Below, in pieces: positions 37,613-47,413 of a DNA stretch of 64,000 nt. Made by a program: the position numbers and the translations under genes. Under the pieces are notes generated by a model. That model did not search any database. It saw nothing but the letters and a program-made list of their open reading frames with translations, and was not told the DNA's origin. This DNA comes from Buttiauxella sp. B2 (GTDB lineage: Bacteria; Pseudomonadota; Gammaproteobacteria; Enterobacterales; Enterobacteriaceae): NCBI RefSeq assembly GCF_006376615.1, contig NZ_VEXQ01000011.1, positions 89,977 to 153,976 of the forward strand. The letters are read 5' to 3'. How positions within the stretch are numbered: the first letter of the stretch is position 1; every line of letters begins with the position of its first letter.

Positions 37613-39025
37613 TTACTTACGCATTGACGCGATACGTTTCTTACCGACAAAGACCCAGAACACACCTAATACCACAAACCACAATGGCGTCACGATCAGC
37701 GCCTGGCGGGTATCTTGCTCCAGCGTCAGCAGTACAATCACAAATACGAAGAACGCCATACATACCCAGCACATCAGTTTACCGAGCGGCATTTTGTAGA
37801 TGGATTTTTCATGCAGTTCTGGACGCTGTTTGCGGTACACAAGGTACGAGCACAAAATAATTGTCCAGACAAACATGAACAGAATCGCCGATACAGTAGT
37901 GATCATGGTGAAAGCTGTAATCACGTCCGGATTAACGTAAAGCATCACCACGCCGCCCAGCAGGCAGATACAGGAGAAGGTCAAACCCTTCGCCGGAACC
38001 GCATTCTTAGACAGTTTTCCAAAAGCTTTTGGCGCAGCGCCGTCTTGCGCCAGACCAAACAGCATACGGCTAGTCGAGAACACGCCGCTATTTGCCGAAG
38101 AAGCCGCCGAAGTCAGTACCACAAAATTGATGATACTCGCCGCAGCAGGCAGGCCCACCAGCACAAACAATTCAACGAACGGGCTCTTATCTGGTACAAC
38201 CGAACGCCATGGCGTTACCGCCATAATCACGACCAGCGCGAACACATAGAACATGATGATACGGATAGGAATCGAGTTGATTGCACGCGGCAGAGATTTT
38301 TCCGGGTCTTTGGTTTCGGCAGCTGTTGTCCCCACCAGCTCAACACCCACGAATGCAAACACCGCTATCTGGAAGCCCGCGAAGAAACCGCTAAGCCCTT
38401 TTGGGAACCACCCGCCATCGTTCCACAGGTTGTTGAGAGAGGCTTCAACACCAGATGGTGAATGGAAATTCGTCAGAATCATCACCAGTCCGATAACAAT
38501 CAAACCGACGATGGCGACGATTTTGATCATCGCAAACCAGAACTCCATCTCACCGAACATTTTCACCGTGGCAAGGTTCAGGCTCAATAGCACCACAATT
38601 ACGGCAATCGATGCCACCCAATCTGACAGGCCAGGGAACCAGAATTGTGCGTAGGAGGATATCGCCACTACGTCGGCCATACCGGTCACTACCCAGCAGA
38701 ACCAATATGTCCAGCCGGTAAAATACCCGGCCCATGGGCCGAGTAAATCCGCCGCAAAATCGCTGAATGACTTGTATTCGAGGTTCGATAACAGCAGTTC
38801 GCCCATCGCTCGCATCACGAAGAACAGCATAAAGCCGATAATCATGTAGACGAAGATGATGGATGGCCCCGCGAGGCTAATCGTTTTACCAGAGCCCATG
38901 AACAGGCCAGTTCCGATGGCGCCACCGATGGCAATAAGTTGAATATGGCGGTTGGTTAAATTACGCTGCAGCGATTGTTCAGCCGGAGCCTCAGCCTCGT
39001 CTGCAACTTTTATCTGATCTACCAT
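37613..39025 (-). CDS. cycA: D-serine/D-alanine/glycine:proton symporter CycA
   Basis: CycA imports glycine, D-alanine and D-serine; it is also the entry route for D-cycloserine. The product has 470 residues, as in E. coli, with 12 predicted helices. The amino-acid permease signature IQLIAIGGAIGTGLFMGSG is in helix 1. AGGAAAAA precedes the ATG. It converges with ytfE. Its mRNA leader carries a CACAACA motif fitting control by the small RNA GcvB. Confidence 0.97.
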   Translation of the reverse strand: MVDQIKVADEAEAPAEQSLQRNLTNRHIQLIAIGGAIGTGLFMGSGKTISLAGPSIIFVYMIIGFMLFFVMRAMGELLLSNLEYKSFSDFAADLLGPWAGYFTGWTYWFCWVVTGMADVVAISSYAQFWFPGLSDWVASIAVIVVLLSLNLATVKMFGEMEFWFAMIKIVAIVGLIVIGLVMILTNFHSPSGVEASLNNLWNDGGWFPKGLSGFFAGFQIAVFAFVGVELVGTTAAETKDPEKSLPRAINSIPIRIIMFYVFALVVIMAVTPWRSVVPDKSPFVELFVLVGLPAAASIINFVVLTSAASSANSGVFSTSRMLFGLAQDGAAPKAFGKLSKNAVPAKGLTFSCICLLGGVVMLYVNPDVITAFTMITTVSAILFMFVWTIILCSYLVYRKQRPELHEKSIYKMPLGKLMCWVCMAFFVFVIVLLTLEQDTRQALIVTPLWFVVLGVFWVFVGKKRIASMRK

Positions 39026-39048
39026 GTTGTATTTTTCCTGTGCCTGTC

Positions 39049-39058
39049 TGTTGTGTTC
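39049..39058 (-). promoter_or_regulatory. Candidate GcvB pairing site in the cycA leader
   Basis: The minus-strand sequence GAACACAACA lies 24 bases before the cycA start. ACAACA-rich segments pair with the G/U-rich R1 region of GcvB, which represses cycA in E. coli. The pairing itself was not computed. Confidence 0.45.
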
Positions 39059-39286
39059 AGGCTCTACTGGCCTTTATTAAAATATTGAGGATGTGATGTT
39101 GTTGTTCCGGGGAACTCAAAGATAGTAGGGAAGAATTGGCAGAATGAATACTAACAATAAATCAGATTGTTAATTTAATGTTTATTTTGAGTACAAAATC
39201 ACGGGTAAAGAGTGAGGAACATCACACAAAAACTCAGGAAGGGAGTGTTTACCAGATAAAATCACGCTTTATTTGTTAACGACCAA

Positions 39287-39312
39287 ATAAAAACCCCGCC
39301 AAAGCGGGGTCG
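39287..39312 (-). terminator. fklB terminator
   Basis: On the minus strand, ACCCCGC / GCGGGGT with a five-base loop is followed by a run of six T residues, just beyond the fklB stop. Confidence 0.85.
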
Positions 39313-39321
39313 TTTGAACGC

Positions 39322-39942
39322 TTACAGAATTTCCAGCAGTTCAACTTCAAAAACCAGAGTGCTGTACGGAGGAATTGACGCACCAGCACCACGCTCACCG
39401 TAAGCCAGGTTATGAGGGATAGTCAGTTCCCACTTTGAGCCAACTGGCATCAGAGTCAGTGCTTCAATCCAGCCAGCGATAACACCGCTTACCGGGAATT
39501 CAGCTGGCTCGCCACGTTGTACGGAGCTGTCGAACACGGTGCCGTCAACCAGCTTGCCGGTGTAGTGCACGCGAACGTGATCTTTACGCGCCGGGATTGG
39601 ACCAGTGCCTTGAGTCAGAACGCGGAATTGCAGACCAGACTCGGTGCTGCTCACGCCTTCTTTGTTGCTGTTTTCTTGCAGGTATTTCTGCCCTTCAACA
39701 GCCATTTCTTTCTGGCGTTCCTCGCGAACAGCATCAGCACGTTCGTGAACTTCGCGCAGTGCGCGATGAACCACATCAACCGGAACTGCCGGAGCATTCC
39801 CTTCCAGCGCATCACGCAAACCCGCAACCAGTGCTTCTGGCAGCAGACCTTGCAGACCAGATTCGCTCAGTTGTTGACCTACCTGTAAACCAATACCGTA
39901 ACTTGCTTGCGCTTCGACGCTGTCAAAAGAAGGGGTCGTCAT
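39322..39942 (-). CDS. fklB: FKBP-type peptidyl-prolyl isomerase FklB (FKBP22)
   Basis: FklB is a dimeric prolyl isomerase of 206 residues, the E. coli length. The N-terminal helical dimerisation domain (about 1-90) begins [18 protein letters not shown]. The FKBP domain shows [18 protein letters not shown] and the C-terminal [15 protein letters not shown]. The ATG at 39942 has AAAGGA upstream; ten additional upstream codons are rejected. It is divergent from ytfB. Confidence 0.97.
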   Translation of the reverse strand: MTTPSFDSVEAQASYGIGLQVGQQLSESGLQGLLPEALVAGLRDALEGNAPAVPVDVVHRALREVHERADAVREERQKEMAVEGQKYLQENSNKEGVSSTESGLQFRVLTQGTGPIPARKDHVRVHYTGKLVDGTVFDSSVQRGEPAEFPVSGVIAGWIEALTLMPVGSKWELTIPHNLAYGERGAGASIPPYSTLVFEVELLEIL

Positions 39943-40186
39943 GAGATTTCCTTTAATGGTATTTAAAAGCAAGCCCGCAGCATAGCAGCGTCAACCAATT
40001 GGGTAAAATGCAAAAGCGGCAAAGGTGACAAATGCAGACGAAACAGGAACAATGGTTTGAATGAGCGTTAAATTACGGTTTAGCATCACGTAAACTGGGA
40101 TTGTGCAATGCATCAAACAGTTAGCGTTCTATAATGGGGTGGGTAAATGAACAGAACACATTGTGTGAAAATGAGGAGGGTTGCCA

Positions 40187-40786
40187 ATGCGATTCGCTGT
40201 TAAACCTTGGCTTGCGAAGATTTGGCATGCACCCGATCATTTCCGGCTGATGGACCCACTGCCGGTCATGCACCGTCGTGGCATTATTATTGCGGCAATT
40301 GTCGTTGCCATCGGTTTCCTGTGGCCGACCGCTGACGAGCCAACCCGCCCGGTGACTCGTGATGCACAGCTTTCTATTGAGTCACAATCACCGATACATG
40401 CAAAGCTGGTAAATCCACCTACTGACACGGTCCCAGCGGCTCCCGTAGAGCCTTCCCGCGTGGTAGAACAACCGCAAGCAGATACTCAATCCCCTGTTAC
40501 GCAACCTAATAACGATATTCAGCAGCAATGGCGTTCGTACCGTGTTGAGTCCGGACAAACCATGGCGCAGCTTTTCCGCGATCATAATTTACCACCAGCA
40601 GATGTCTATTCGATGGCGCAAGTAGAAGGCAGTAACAAGCCGCTGAGCACTTTGCAAACCGGGCAAATGGTGCAAGTTCGTCAGAATGCGAATGGAGTGG
40701 TGACGGGGCTGACAATTGACATTGGTAACGACCAGCAAGTGCTGTTTACACGTCAGCCTGATGGCAGCTTTATTCGTGCTCGTTAA
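40187..40786 (+). CDS. ytfB: Cell-division-associated OapA-family protein YtfB
   Basis: YtfB is an inner-membrane protein linked to cell division, reported to bind glycans. The product has 199 residues: a short cytoplasmic part with DPLPVMHRRG, one membrane helix (about 31-47), a Pro/Gln-rich periplasmic linker, and a C-terminal LysM-like OapA domain (RVESGQTMAQLFRDHNL to the terminal FIRAR). The ATG at 40187 is chosen because AGGAGG lies 8 bases upstream; the TTG at 40181 abuts that site. It is shorter than the E. coli form in the linker. Confidence 0.93.
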   Translation: MRFAVKPWLAKIWHAPDHFRLMDPLPVMHRRGIIIAAIVVAIGFLWPTADEPTRPVTRDAQLSIESQSPIHAKLVNPPTDTVPAAPVEPSRVVEQPQADTQSPVTQPNNDIQQQWRSYRVESGQTMAQLFRDHNLPPADVYSMAQVEGSNKPLSTLQTGQMVQVRQNANGVVTGLTIDIGNDQQVLFTRQPDGSFIRAR

Positions 40787-40858
40787 TTATATTTCGATTT
40801 ACTCTACATAATTTGAGTTGCAGGAACGTTGGCGGTTTGAAGTATGGCGGTTAAATGC

Positions 40859-40885
40859 AAAACGCCGGCACGAGGCCGGCGTTTT
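40859..40885. terminator. Bidirectional terminator between ytfB and rplI
   Basis: aaaacgccggc / gccggcgtttt is a strong symmetrical stem with a five-base loop, A-run on one side and T-run on the other. It can serve ytfB and the ribosomal operon. Confidence 0.9.
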
Positions 40886-40907
40886 AACGTATCTACATCA
40901 GCGTAAA

Positions 40908-41372
<465 letters not shown>

Positions 41373-41399
41373 TCAAAGTCGTTAATGGACAGTGGCCGA

Positions 41400-41949
<550 letters not shown>

Positions 41950-41955
41950 TGGAAA

Positions 41956-42416
<461 letters not shown>

Positions 42417-42488
42417 ACGTGTTTATAAAGGCGGCTGAAAAATTGACGCGTAATCATACAAGCGCAGCTCCGCAAACTCAAGGTTATA

Positions 42489-42518
42489 TATAAATTAATT
42501 CTTTTGCATGAAGGTCAA
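42489..42518 (-). promoter_or_regulatory. Candidate rpsF promoter
   Basis: On the minus strand TTGACC (-35) and TTTATA (-10) are separated by 18 bases, followed by an AT-rich stretch and the rpsF leader. The remaining sequence to 42712 holds no gene and should carry the yjfY promoter on the other strand. Confidence 0.5.
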
Positions 42519-42712
42519 ATTTTGCGTAATGCGCTAACTCAGTGAAATTTATAGCATTGCCTTGAATAGCTTAAAAATTTTGACCAACACCATCAGAAAT
42601 GGTCACTTTTTATTCAACGCTAAGGCGTTACACTAATTGTCATAGGCCGCCACTATTCATTAACAGGAGCGACGACCCACAGCTAACACATTAAGTTGTA
42701 GTGGAGCGGATT

Positions 42713-42988
42713 ATGAAAACTATCGCCTTAGCCTTTGTCGTGGCACTTTTACTTTGCTCGAATGCGACAGCTGCTATCAAAATTGACAACCATCAGGCCA
42801 AAAATATGGATGATGTGATGAGCTTAGGTGTGATTTACATCAACCATAATTTTGCTACCGAACACGAGGCTGAAGTCGCGATTAATGACGACGCAGACCA
42901 ACACGGAGCAAAGTACTACCACACAATACTGATGAGAGAGCCTGGAAGTCACGGCAATATGCGTGTCAGCGCTGATATTTATCGGTAA
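42713..42988 (+). CDS. yjfY: YhcN/DUF1471-family periplasmic protein YjfY
   Basis: This 91-residue protein has a signal peptide of about 20 residues (ending ATA) and a single DUF1471 (BhsA/McbA-type) domain: GVIYINHNFATEHEAEVAINDDADQ, then HGAKYYHTIL and a short C-terminal strand. Members of the family are stress- or biofilm-related; YjfY itself has no firm function. GGAG lies 7 bases before the ATG at 42713. Two relatives, bsmA and yjfN, lie within 1.5 kb. Confidence 0.92.
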   Translation: MKTIALAFVVALLLCSNATAAIKIDNHQAKNMDDVMSLGVIYINHNFATEHEAEVAINDDADQHGAKYYHTILMREPGSHGNMRVSADIYR

Positions 42989-43064
42989 CAGATGCAATGA
43001 GGTAATGAAGTAACGCGTTAACACCAGGAATACCACAACGACATAGAAAGCCAACGTTTGACTT

Positions 43065-43088
43065 GCCCCCGCTTGCGGGGGCTTTTTT
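43065..43088. terminator. yjfY terminator
   Basis: gcccccgc / gcgggggc with a two-base loop is followed by six T residues, between convergent yjfY and yjfP. Confidence 0.9.
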
Positions 43089-43096
43089 ATACCAGG

Positions 43097-43822
43097 TTAC
43101 AGGTGTTCACTAAAGAAACGTCTGGTAGCATCCAGTGCCGTTGGAGTAATTCGATGTTTTACCCCCGGCTCCCGTAAGCAGACCATCTGTTTATTCAGTC
43201 CATTATCAATAAGTGCTTGCTCCAAACGCCAGGTCTGTTCCGCCGGAACCACATCGTCTTCCTCGCCATGCCACAGCAAAACTGGCCGGTTGCCGATACT
43301 TTCCAACTGATGGCTGATGTCATAATCAGCCAATGCATTAAGCGAATCGAAATCCTGCGCCCGAGGAGGAAACAGCGTTTGTCCAAGCGACATAAAATAT
43401 CCGGACCCCATCAGGCACGCCACACAGCGAACTTGTGAGTAACGCGCCATAATGCCAAGAGCAGTCATTCCTCCCATCGAGGCGCCCCCCACAGCCACTC
43501 TTTTTTCATCAATGGGGTAACGCTCAGACAATGCCAGGTGAAGAGGAGAAAATTCATCAATGTTTTGTTTGAGAATCGACCAGAATTGATACAGGCGTGC
43601 CGTGTCATCACCAGTGAAACGGGCCCCGTGCTGCTCAGAGTCAGGCATAATCACCCGCATTCCTGCCTGAGCAAGAGCTACAGCAAAGTAGCTGTAAACC
43701 AGTTTGGATGACGTAAAACCATGGTAGAAAAACACGACAGGAAGTTTGTTATCTTTTTCCCCAGCAGGCACTGCATGCAAAACTTCAATACCAGCTAACT
43801 GCTCTGTGTAGATTTCTATCAT
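43097..43822 (-). CDS. yjfP: Alpha/beta-hydrolase (esterase) YjfP
   Basis: YjfP is a carboxylesterase in E. coli, active on short artificial esters; the natural substrate is unknown. The product has 241 residues. The oxyanion-hole HGF motif is in FFYHGFTSSK. The nucleophile elbow is GGASMGG, the acid lies in GEEDDVVPAEQ and the catalytic His in VKHRITPTALD. The ATG at 43822 is preferred over the GTG three codons upstream because GGAG is 8 bases away. The E. coli ula operon, which follows yjfP there, is absent. Confidence 0.94.
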   Translation of the reverse strand: MIEIYTEQLAGIEVLHAVPAGEKDNKLPVVFFYHGFTSSKLVYSYFAVALAQAGMRVIMPDSEQHGARFTGDDTARLYQFWSILKQNIDEFSPLHLALSERYPIDEKRVAVGGASMGGMTALGIMARYSQVRCVACLMGSGYFMSLGQTLFPPRAQDFDSLNALADYDISHQLESIGNRPVLLWHGEEDDVVPAEQTWRLEQALIDNGLNKQMVCLREPGVKHRITPTALDATRRFFSEHL

Positions 43823-44015
43823 GGGATTCACTCCATATCATGGGGAAACATCCTTTGTATGCCAGCACTTACAGGATGGCAAGCCATTAACGGCAGTGAT
43901 TATTCTTCACTATGAGATCTGCTTAGCGATTTTCATTCGAAAGTGATTAAAAAGCGCGGGGAAGCTAACAGAACGGGAACATTCCCCCTTCCCAGAAAAA
44001 AACCGGGGCTACAAT

Positions 44016-44345
44016 ATGGCTATTAAGAGACGAGAAACGATCATGCGACTGCTATCAGCTTTGTTACTTGCGACAACGCTCAGTGCCTGTAGCGTATTGC
44101 AAGGTACACCACAACCCGCACCTCCGGTCACTGGAAGCCCTCAGGAAATTCAGCGTTCGCAAACGCAGGGGTTAAACAAAATAGGGACTGTAACAGTACT
44201 TGAACGTGGCTCCCCAATGGATTCTGAAAGGGCGCTAAAGGAGAAGGCTGTTGCAGCAAAAGCGGACTACTACCTCATCATATTGAACGATGAGACAGTG
44301 GTGCCAGGACAATGGTATGCGCAGGCGATTTTGTACCGCAAGTAA
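44016..44345 (+). CDS. bsmA: DUF1471 lipoprotein BsmA (YjfO)
   Basis: BsmA is a biofilm peroxide-resistance lipoprotein. The product has 109 residues, as in E. coli. A lipobox LSAC lies about 25 residues from the start, followed by SVLQGTPQPAPPVTG. The DUF1471 domain spans the C-terminal half (GLNKIGTVTV to GQWYAQAILYRK). The ATG at 44016 matches the E. coli length, but neither it nor the ATG at 44043 has a strong ribosome-binding site. Confidence 0.92.
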   Translation: MAIKRRETIMRLLSALLLATTLSACSVLQGTPQPAPPVTGSPQEIQRSQTQGLNKIGTVTVLERGSPMDSERALKEKAVAAKADYYLIILNDETVVPGQWYAQAILYRK

Positions 44346-44498
44346 TTCAACGCTTCGCTTATTTATTGATATTTACACAGCTTTGCGCCAATTGATCGTT
44401 TGTTATGCACAATGAACTTCGGCCTACGGAAAGCGCTGAAGTTCATCTAAGCGAAGGAATGCCCTGTTGATTTAGGGTACGTAATAAAGGAGCTAACT

Positions 44499-44774
44499 AT
44501 GAAACGATCACTGGCCTTAACCTCATTGCTGTTGTCCGTAGGGCTTATTACGACATCGGCACAATCGGCAGAAGATGTTGCAGCAGATTGCGTGACGGGT
44601 TTGAACGAAATCGGCATGATTTCTGTAAATGGCATCGCAGGTAGCGTGCAGGATGTCGAAAAAGTCATTGCCCTGAAGGCGGATGAACATGGAGCATCGT
44701 ACTATCGCATTATCAAAATGCAGGAAAACCAGCTTGCAGAAGGTTGGCGTGTACAAGCTATTATTTATGCATAA
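44499..44774 (+). CDS. yjfN: DUF1471-family periplasmic protein YjfN
   Basis: The 91-residue product has a signal peptide ending near AQSA and one DUF1471 domain (GLNEIGMISVNGIAG, VEKVIALKADEHGASYYRI, WRVQAIIYA). In E. coli YjfN has been reported to activate the DegP periplasmic protease; I rely on memory for this. AAAGGAGC lies before the ATG. It ends at a terminator shared with the convergent aidB. Confidence 0.93.
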   Translation: MKRSLALTSLLLSVGLITTSAQSAEDVAADCVTGLNEIGMISVNGIAGSVQDVEKVIALKADEHGASYYRIIKMQENQLAEGWRVQAIIYA

Positions 44775-44777
44775 ATA

Positions 44778-44819
44778 AGCCAGCGACCATTTAAGTAAAC
44801 TCTATGGCGCTGGCTTTTA
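44778..44819. terminator. yjfN terminator
   Basis: aagccagcg / cgctggctt, extended by ccat / atgg after one bulged base, forms a long stem followed by a T-run. It lies 3 bases after the yjfN stop and just beyond aidB. Confidence 0.8.
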
Positions 44820-44824
44820 TGTTT

Positions 44825-46459
44825 TTATCCCGTACGACCCGTCGCCCGTAGCAGTACATCAAGTAAAACCTGATTGGGCAAAACACTTTCTCCCCGCGAA
44901 TCCAACATCATACGACACCAGGCCTCGCCTAAAGGCGGAGACAAATGCTGTAAAACCTGAGCACCCGTCGCAAGAAGCGCTAATAGCCGGCTTAGCTCGC
45001 GGCTCCATTCCTCTTGTGGCTTATGCAGTCGCTGTTGTAATTGCCGCCAGCTTCGATCGAAATGTCGGTTCTGCCCTTTCACCTCGTCAAACTCAGCATG
45101 TAGCATTTCCATAACGCCAGGCTGTTTTGCTAACACCCGCAGCACATCCAGACTCATGATATTGCCTGAGCCTTCCCAAATACTGTTCACCGGCATTTCA
45201 CGGTAGATACGTGGCAATTCGCTGTCTTCGCAATAACCGATTCCACCAAGTACTTCCATCGCCTCTGCAACAAACGGAATGCCCGATTTACAGACGCTAA
45301 ATTTAGCGGCTGGAGTAAACAGGCGGCTGTAGGCCAGTTCATGCGGGTTACCCGGTGATTCCCAGGCACGAGCCAGGCGAAACAGAAATGCCGTTTGTCC
45401 TTCAAGCTGCAAAGCCATACGCCCAAGAACCTGGCGCATAGCAGGTAAATCAATTAGGTTTTTGCCAAAGGCTTGCCGTTGATGTGCGTGATAGAGGGCA
45501 ACCGAGAGCGCACGGCGCATCAGGCCGTGACTGCCAAGCGCGCAGTCAAAACGTGTATATCCGCCCATTTTCAATATAGAACGAATCCCCTCGCCTTCTT
45601 CGCCGATAAGCCAGGCGGTTGCATCGTAAAACTCAACTTCACTGCTGGCGTTCGAGCGATTGCCTAGTTTATCTTTCAAACGTTCAAAACGAACCTGATT
45701 GCGTTGTCCGTCAGGTAAAAACCGAGGCAGGAAGAAGCAAGACAACCCACCTTTTGCCTGAGCCAGAACCAAATGCGCATCGCTTTGCGGGACAGAGAAA
45801 AACCATTTGTGACCAACTAAGCGATACATCTCGCCAGGACCGCGTTTCTCGATGGCCTCAGCACGCGTAGTATTACTCAGTACATCTGATCCCCCCTGTT
45901 TCTCTGTCATCCCCATACCAATCAACAGACCGCGTTTCTGGGCTCCAGGTGAGAGATGTGCGTCGTAACGATCACTGAGCAAGGGTTTTAGCCAAGACTG
46001 GAATTCTTTGGGTAGGTGTTGTTGTAATAGAGGAATAGCACCGAACGTCATAGTAATGGGGCAAAGCGTGCCCGCTTCCACCTGCGCATGCTGAACAAAG
46101 CGCGCGGCACGGGCCACAAATGAGCCCTGACGGGCATCTTCCTGCCACGGTAAGTTGTGCACCCGATTGGCAAATAGCCCTTGCATCAGTAGATGCCAGG
46201 CTGGATGAAAGCGAACGTCATCAAGCCGTTCTCCGCTCGAGTCATAACGAAGTAATTCGGGTGGGTTTGTATTGGCCAGCCGCCCTAATTCCAGCGATTC
46301 AGCTGAACCAAGTTGCTGGCCAATACTTGCCAAAAGCTCAGCATCCCAGCTAGCACCTTCACGAGCAACAGCCTCGGTTAACGAAATATCAGAGAGAAAG
46401 AGGTTACTGTTGTTGAGGGGTATCGGTTGGTTAAAAACGGTATGAGTTTGCCAGCGCAT
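44825..46459 (-). CDS. aidB: Alkylation-response flavoprotein AidB
   Basis: AidB is an acyl-CoA-dehydrogenase-like FAD protein that binds DNA and is induced by alkylation damage through Ada in E. coli. The product has 544 residues. Dehydrogenase features are present: GMGMTEKQGGSD, HKWFFSVPQSDAH, KMGGYTRFDCALGS and the C-terminal EVLGGIGYCEDSELPR with the active-site-loop SIWEGSGNIM. The ATG at 46459 has AGGAGG upstream. The yjfIJKLMC genes that separate aidB from rlmB in E. coli are missing. Confidence 0.96.
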   Translation of the reverse strand: MRWQTHTVFNQPIPLNNSNLFLSDISLTEAVAREGASWDAELLASIGQQLGSAESLELGRLANTNPPELLRYDSSGERLDDVRFHPAWHLLMQGLFANRVHNLPWQEDARQGSFVARAARFVQHAQVEAGTLCPITMTFGAIPLLQQHLPKEFQSWLKPLLSDRYDAHLSPGAQKRGLLIGMGMTEKQGGSDVLSNTTRAEAIEKRGPGEMYRLVGHKWFFSVPQSDAHLVLAQAKGGLSCFFLPRFLPDGQRNQVRFERLKDKLGNRSNASSEVEFYDATAWLIGEEGEGIRSILKMGGYTRFDCALGSHGLMRRALSVALYHAHQRQAFGKNLIDLPAMRQVLGRMALQLEGQTAFLFRLARAWESPGNPHELAYSRLFTPAAKFSVCKSGIPFVAEAMEVLGGIGYCEDSELPRIYREMPVNSIWEGSGNIMSLDVLRVLAKQPGVMEMLHAEFDEVKGQNRHFDRSWRQLQQRLHKPQEEWSRELSRLLALLATGAQVLQHLSPPLGEAWCRMMLDSRGESVLPNQVLLDVLLRATGRTG

Positions 46460-46535
46460 CGTGTTCCCTCCTGTAATGGCAATGCCATTAGTATGGACGG
46501 TGACAGCACTTATGCATGGAGGGGGATCACAAAGC

Positions 46536-46553
46536 GGGGTGCAAAAGCACCCC
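46536..46553. terminator. Hairpin after rlmB
   Basis: ggggtgc / gcacccc forms a seven-base stem just after the rlmB stop, with only a short T-tract beyond on the minus strand. Confidence 0.5.
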
Positions 46554-46561
46554 ACGAAAGA

Positions 46562-47293
46562 TTAACTGCGTTGACGCACCGCTTCAAACAGGCAAATACC
46601 GGTCGCAACGGAGACGTTCAAGGAAGAAACCGTCCCGGCCATTGGGATACTAATCAGCTCATCGCAATGTTCACGCGTTAAACGACGCATACCTTCACCT
46701 TCAGCGCCCATCACCAGTGCCATTGGGCCAGTCATTTTGCTCTGGAACAAGGTGTGGTCTGCTTCGCCTGCAGTACCTACGATCCAAACGTTCGCTTCCT
46801 GCAACACACGCATGGTGCGCGCCAGGTTAGTCACACGGATAAGCGGAACGTTTTCAGCTGCACCACAGGCCACTTTTTTGGCCGTTGCATTCAGCTGTGC
46901 AGAGCGATCTCTAGGAACGATAACCGCATGGACACCGGCTGCATCAGCACTACGAAGGCAAGCACCCAGGTTGTGTGGGTCAGTAACGCCATCCAGAATC
47001 AGCAGGAATGGTTGGTCGATGCCAGCAAGCAGTTCAGGAATATCATTTTCCTGATACTGACGGCCTGGTTTAACACGGGCGATAATACCCTGGTGCACAG
47101 CACCTTCGGATTTCTCATCCAGCCATTGGCGGTTTGCCATTTGAACCGGCACACCCTGGGCTTCCAGCGCATGAATTAAAGGCATCAGACGTTTGTCTTC
47201 GCGGCCTTTAAGAATAAAGACTTCTTGAAAACGCTGTGGGGCGTTATCAAGCAGCGCCTGGACGGCGTGGATGCCGTAAATCATTTCACTCAT
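46562..47293 (-). CDS. rlmB: 23S rRNA Gm2251 2'-O-methyltransferase RlmB
   Basis: RlmB methylates the ribose of G2251 in the 23S rRNA P-loop, using S-adenosylmethionine. It has 243 residues from the ATG at 47293, as in E. coli. An N-terminal substrate-binding domain precedes the SpoU knot with [29 protein letters not shown] sequence, [11 protein letters not shown] and [13 protein letters not shown]. It lies downstream of rnr in the same operon. Confidence 0.97.
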   Translation of the reverse strand: MSEMIYGIHAVQALLDNAPQRFQEVFILKGREDKRLMPLIHALEAQGVPVQMANRQWLDEKSEGAVHQGIIARVKPGRQYQENDIPELLAGIDQPFLLILDGVTDPHNLGACLRSADAAGVHAVIVPRDRSAQLNATAKKVACGAAENVPLIRVTNLARTMRVLQEANVWIVGTAGEADHTLFQSKMTGPMALVMGAEGEGMRRLTREHCDELISIPMAGTVSSLNVSVATGICLFEAVRQRS

Positions 47294-47353
47294 TGATGTC
47301 ACTCGTTTCAGACGCTGATGCGCCTGTGTTGATTTGTTCAGTAGTCGCTAAAT

Positions 47354-47389
47354 TGTAGGGTGGAAAACGTTTCGTTTATCCACCCTACA
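47354..47389. repeat. REP-like inverted repeat between rnr and rlmB
   Basis: tgtagggtgga and tccaccctaca are perfect inverted arms around a 14-base centre. The arms match the outer part of enterobacterial REP-type units seen also at 13156-13249. Confidence 0.65.
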
Positions 47390-47413
47390 TAGGCGACAGC
47401 GAAAGCAGGTAGA

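Noticed and set aside
37715..38461. Open frame of about 248 codons opposite cycA
   Set aside because: The translation is a low-complexity His/Arg/Gln-rich product typical of antisense to a membrane protein; cycA is certain.
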